From: Candidatus Heimdallarchaeota archaeon
GTDB lineage: Archaea > Asgardarchaeota > Heimdallarchaeia > Heimdallarchaeales > Kariarchaeaceae
NCBI GenBank assembly: GCA_021399405.1
Contig: JAAFKL010000445.1
Location: forward strand, 1 to 6,620
Direction of reading: 5' to 3'
Length of the DNA: 6,620 nucleotides
Shown: positions 6,619 through 6,620 of the stretch, one piece after another
Layout of the letters: every line of letters begins with the position of its first letter
How positions within the stretch are numbered: position 1 is the first letter of the stretch
Made by a program: the position numbers and the translations under genes
The notes under the pieces: model-generated
Seen by the model: only the letters and a program-made list of their open reading frames with translations
The model's database searches: none
Told to the model about the DNA's origin: nothing

Positions 6619-6620
6619 AT

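Noticed and set aside
1..6620. CRISPR array or Cas4 locus suggested by the Cas4-like nuclease fold
   Set aside because: No spaced direct repeats are visible and no other cas-like gene is present; the nuclease is joined to a helicase as in Dna2.
1..6620. tRNA, rRNA or insertion sequence
   Set aside because: No cloverleaf-like or rRNA-like stretch, transposase or terminal inverted repeats were seen; nearly all the window is explained by six genes.

Overview
The window reads as archaeal chromosomal DNA, AT-rich and densely coded. The clearest evidence is a pair of archaeal/eukaryotic-type ribosomal proteins at the right end: uL30 in its long ~155-residue form and uL15 with the archaeal N-terminus. 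Start regions also look archaeal. Several genes have a TATA-like box 25-35 nt before the start and no Shine-Dalgarno sequence (near-leaderless mRNA), while genes inside operons have good Shine-Dalgarno motifs. A RING/PHD-like zinc finger fused to a Dna2-type helicase, together with electron transfer flavoprotein genes, would fit an Asgard-type archaeon. That lineage call is inference and not shown by the sequence alone.

Layout, left to right. (1) Positions 1-1474, minus strand: an electron transfer flavoprotein operon, etfB then etfA. EtfA runs off the left edge. (2) Positions 1475-1619: a divergent intergenic region with TATA-like boxes for both directions and a 16-nt near-palindrome that could be an operator. 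(3) Positions 1620-2597, plus strand: a divergent protein with the sequence layout of the M29 aminopeptidase (aminopeptidase T) family, apparently missing some metal ligands. (4) Positions 2671-5658, plus strand: a 995-residue Dna2-like protein. It has a Cas4/RecB-type PD-(D/E)XK nuclease with an iron-sulfur cysteine set, a beta-barrel-like region, a complete SF1B helicase, and a C-terminal cross-brace RING/PHD-like zinc finger. (5) Positions 5676-6618, minus strand: the end of the spc ribosomal protein operon, rpl30 then rpl15, convergent with the helicase gene. secY, the usual archaeal neighbour after rpl15, is not there.

The ETF pair and the ribosomal genes are housekeeping. The two plus-strand genes between them form an accessory island in which each gene appears to have its own promoter. 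The most unusual item is the nuclease-helicase-RING fusion. It joins a DNA or RNA processing engine to a domain that in eukaryotes is typical of ubiquitin ligases or chromatin readers. It also carries a second C-x2-C-x5-C cysteine set just after the predicted iron-sulfur set.
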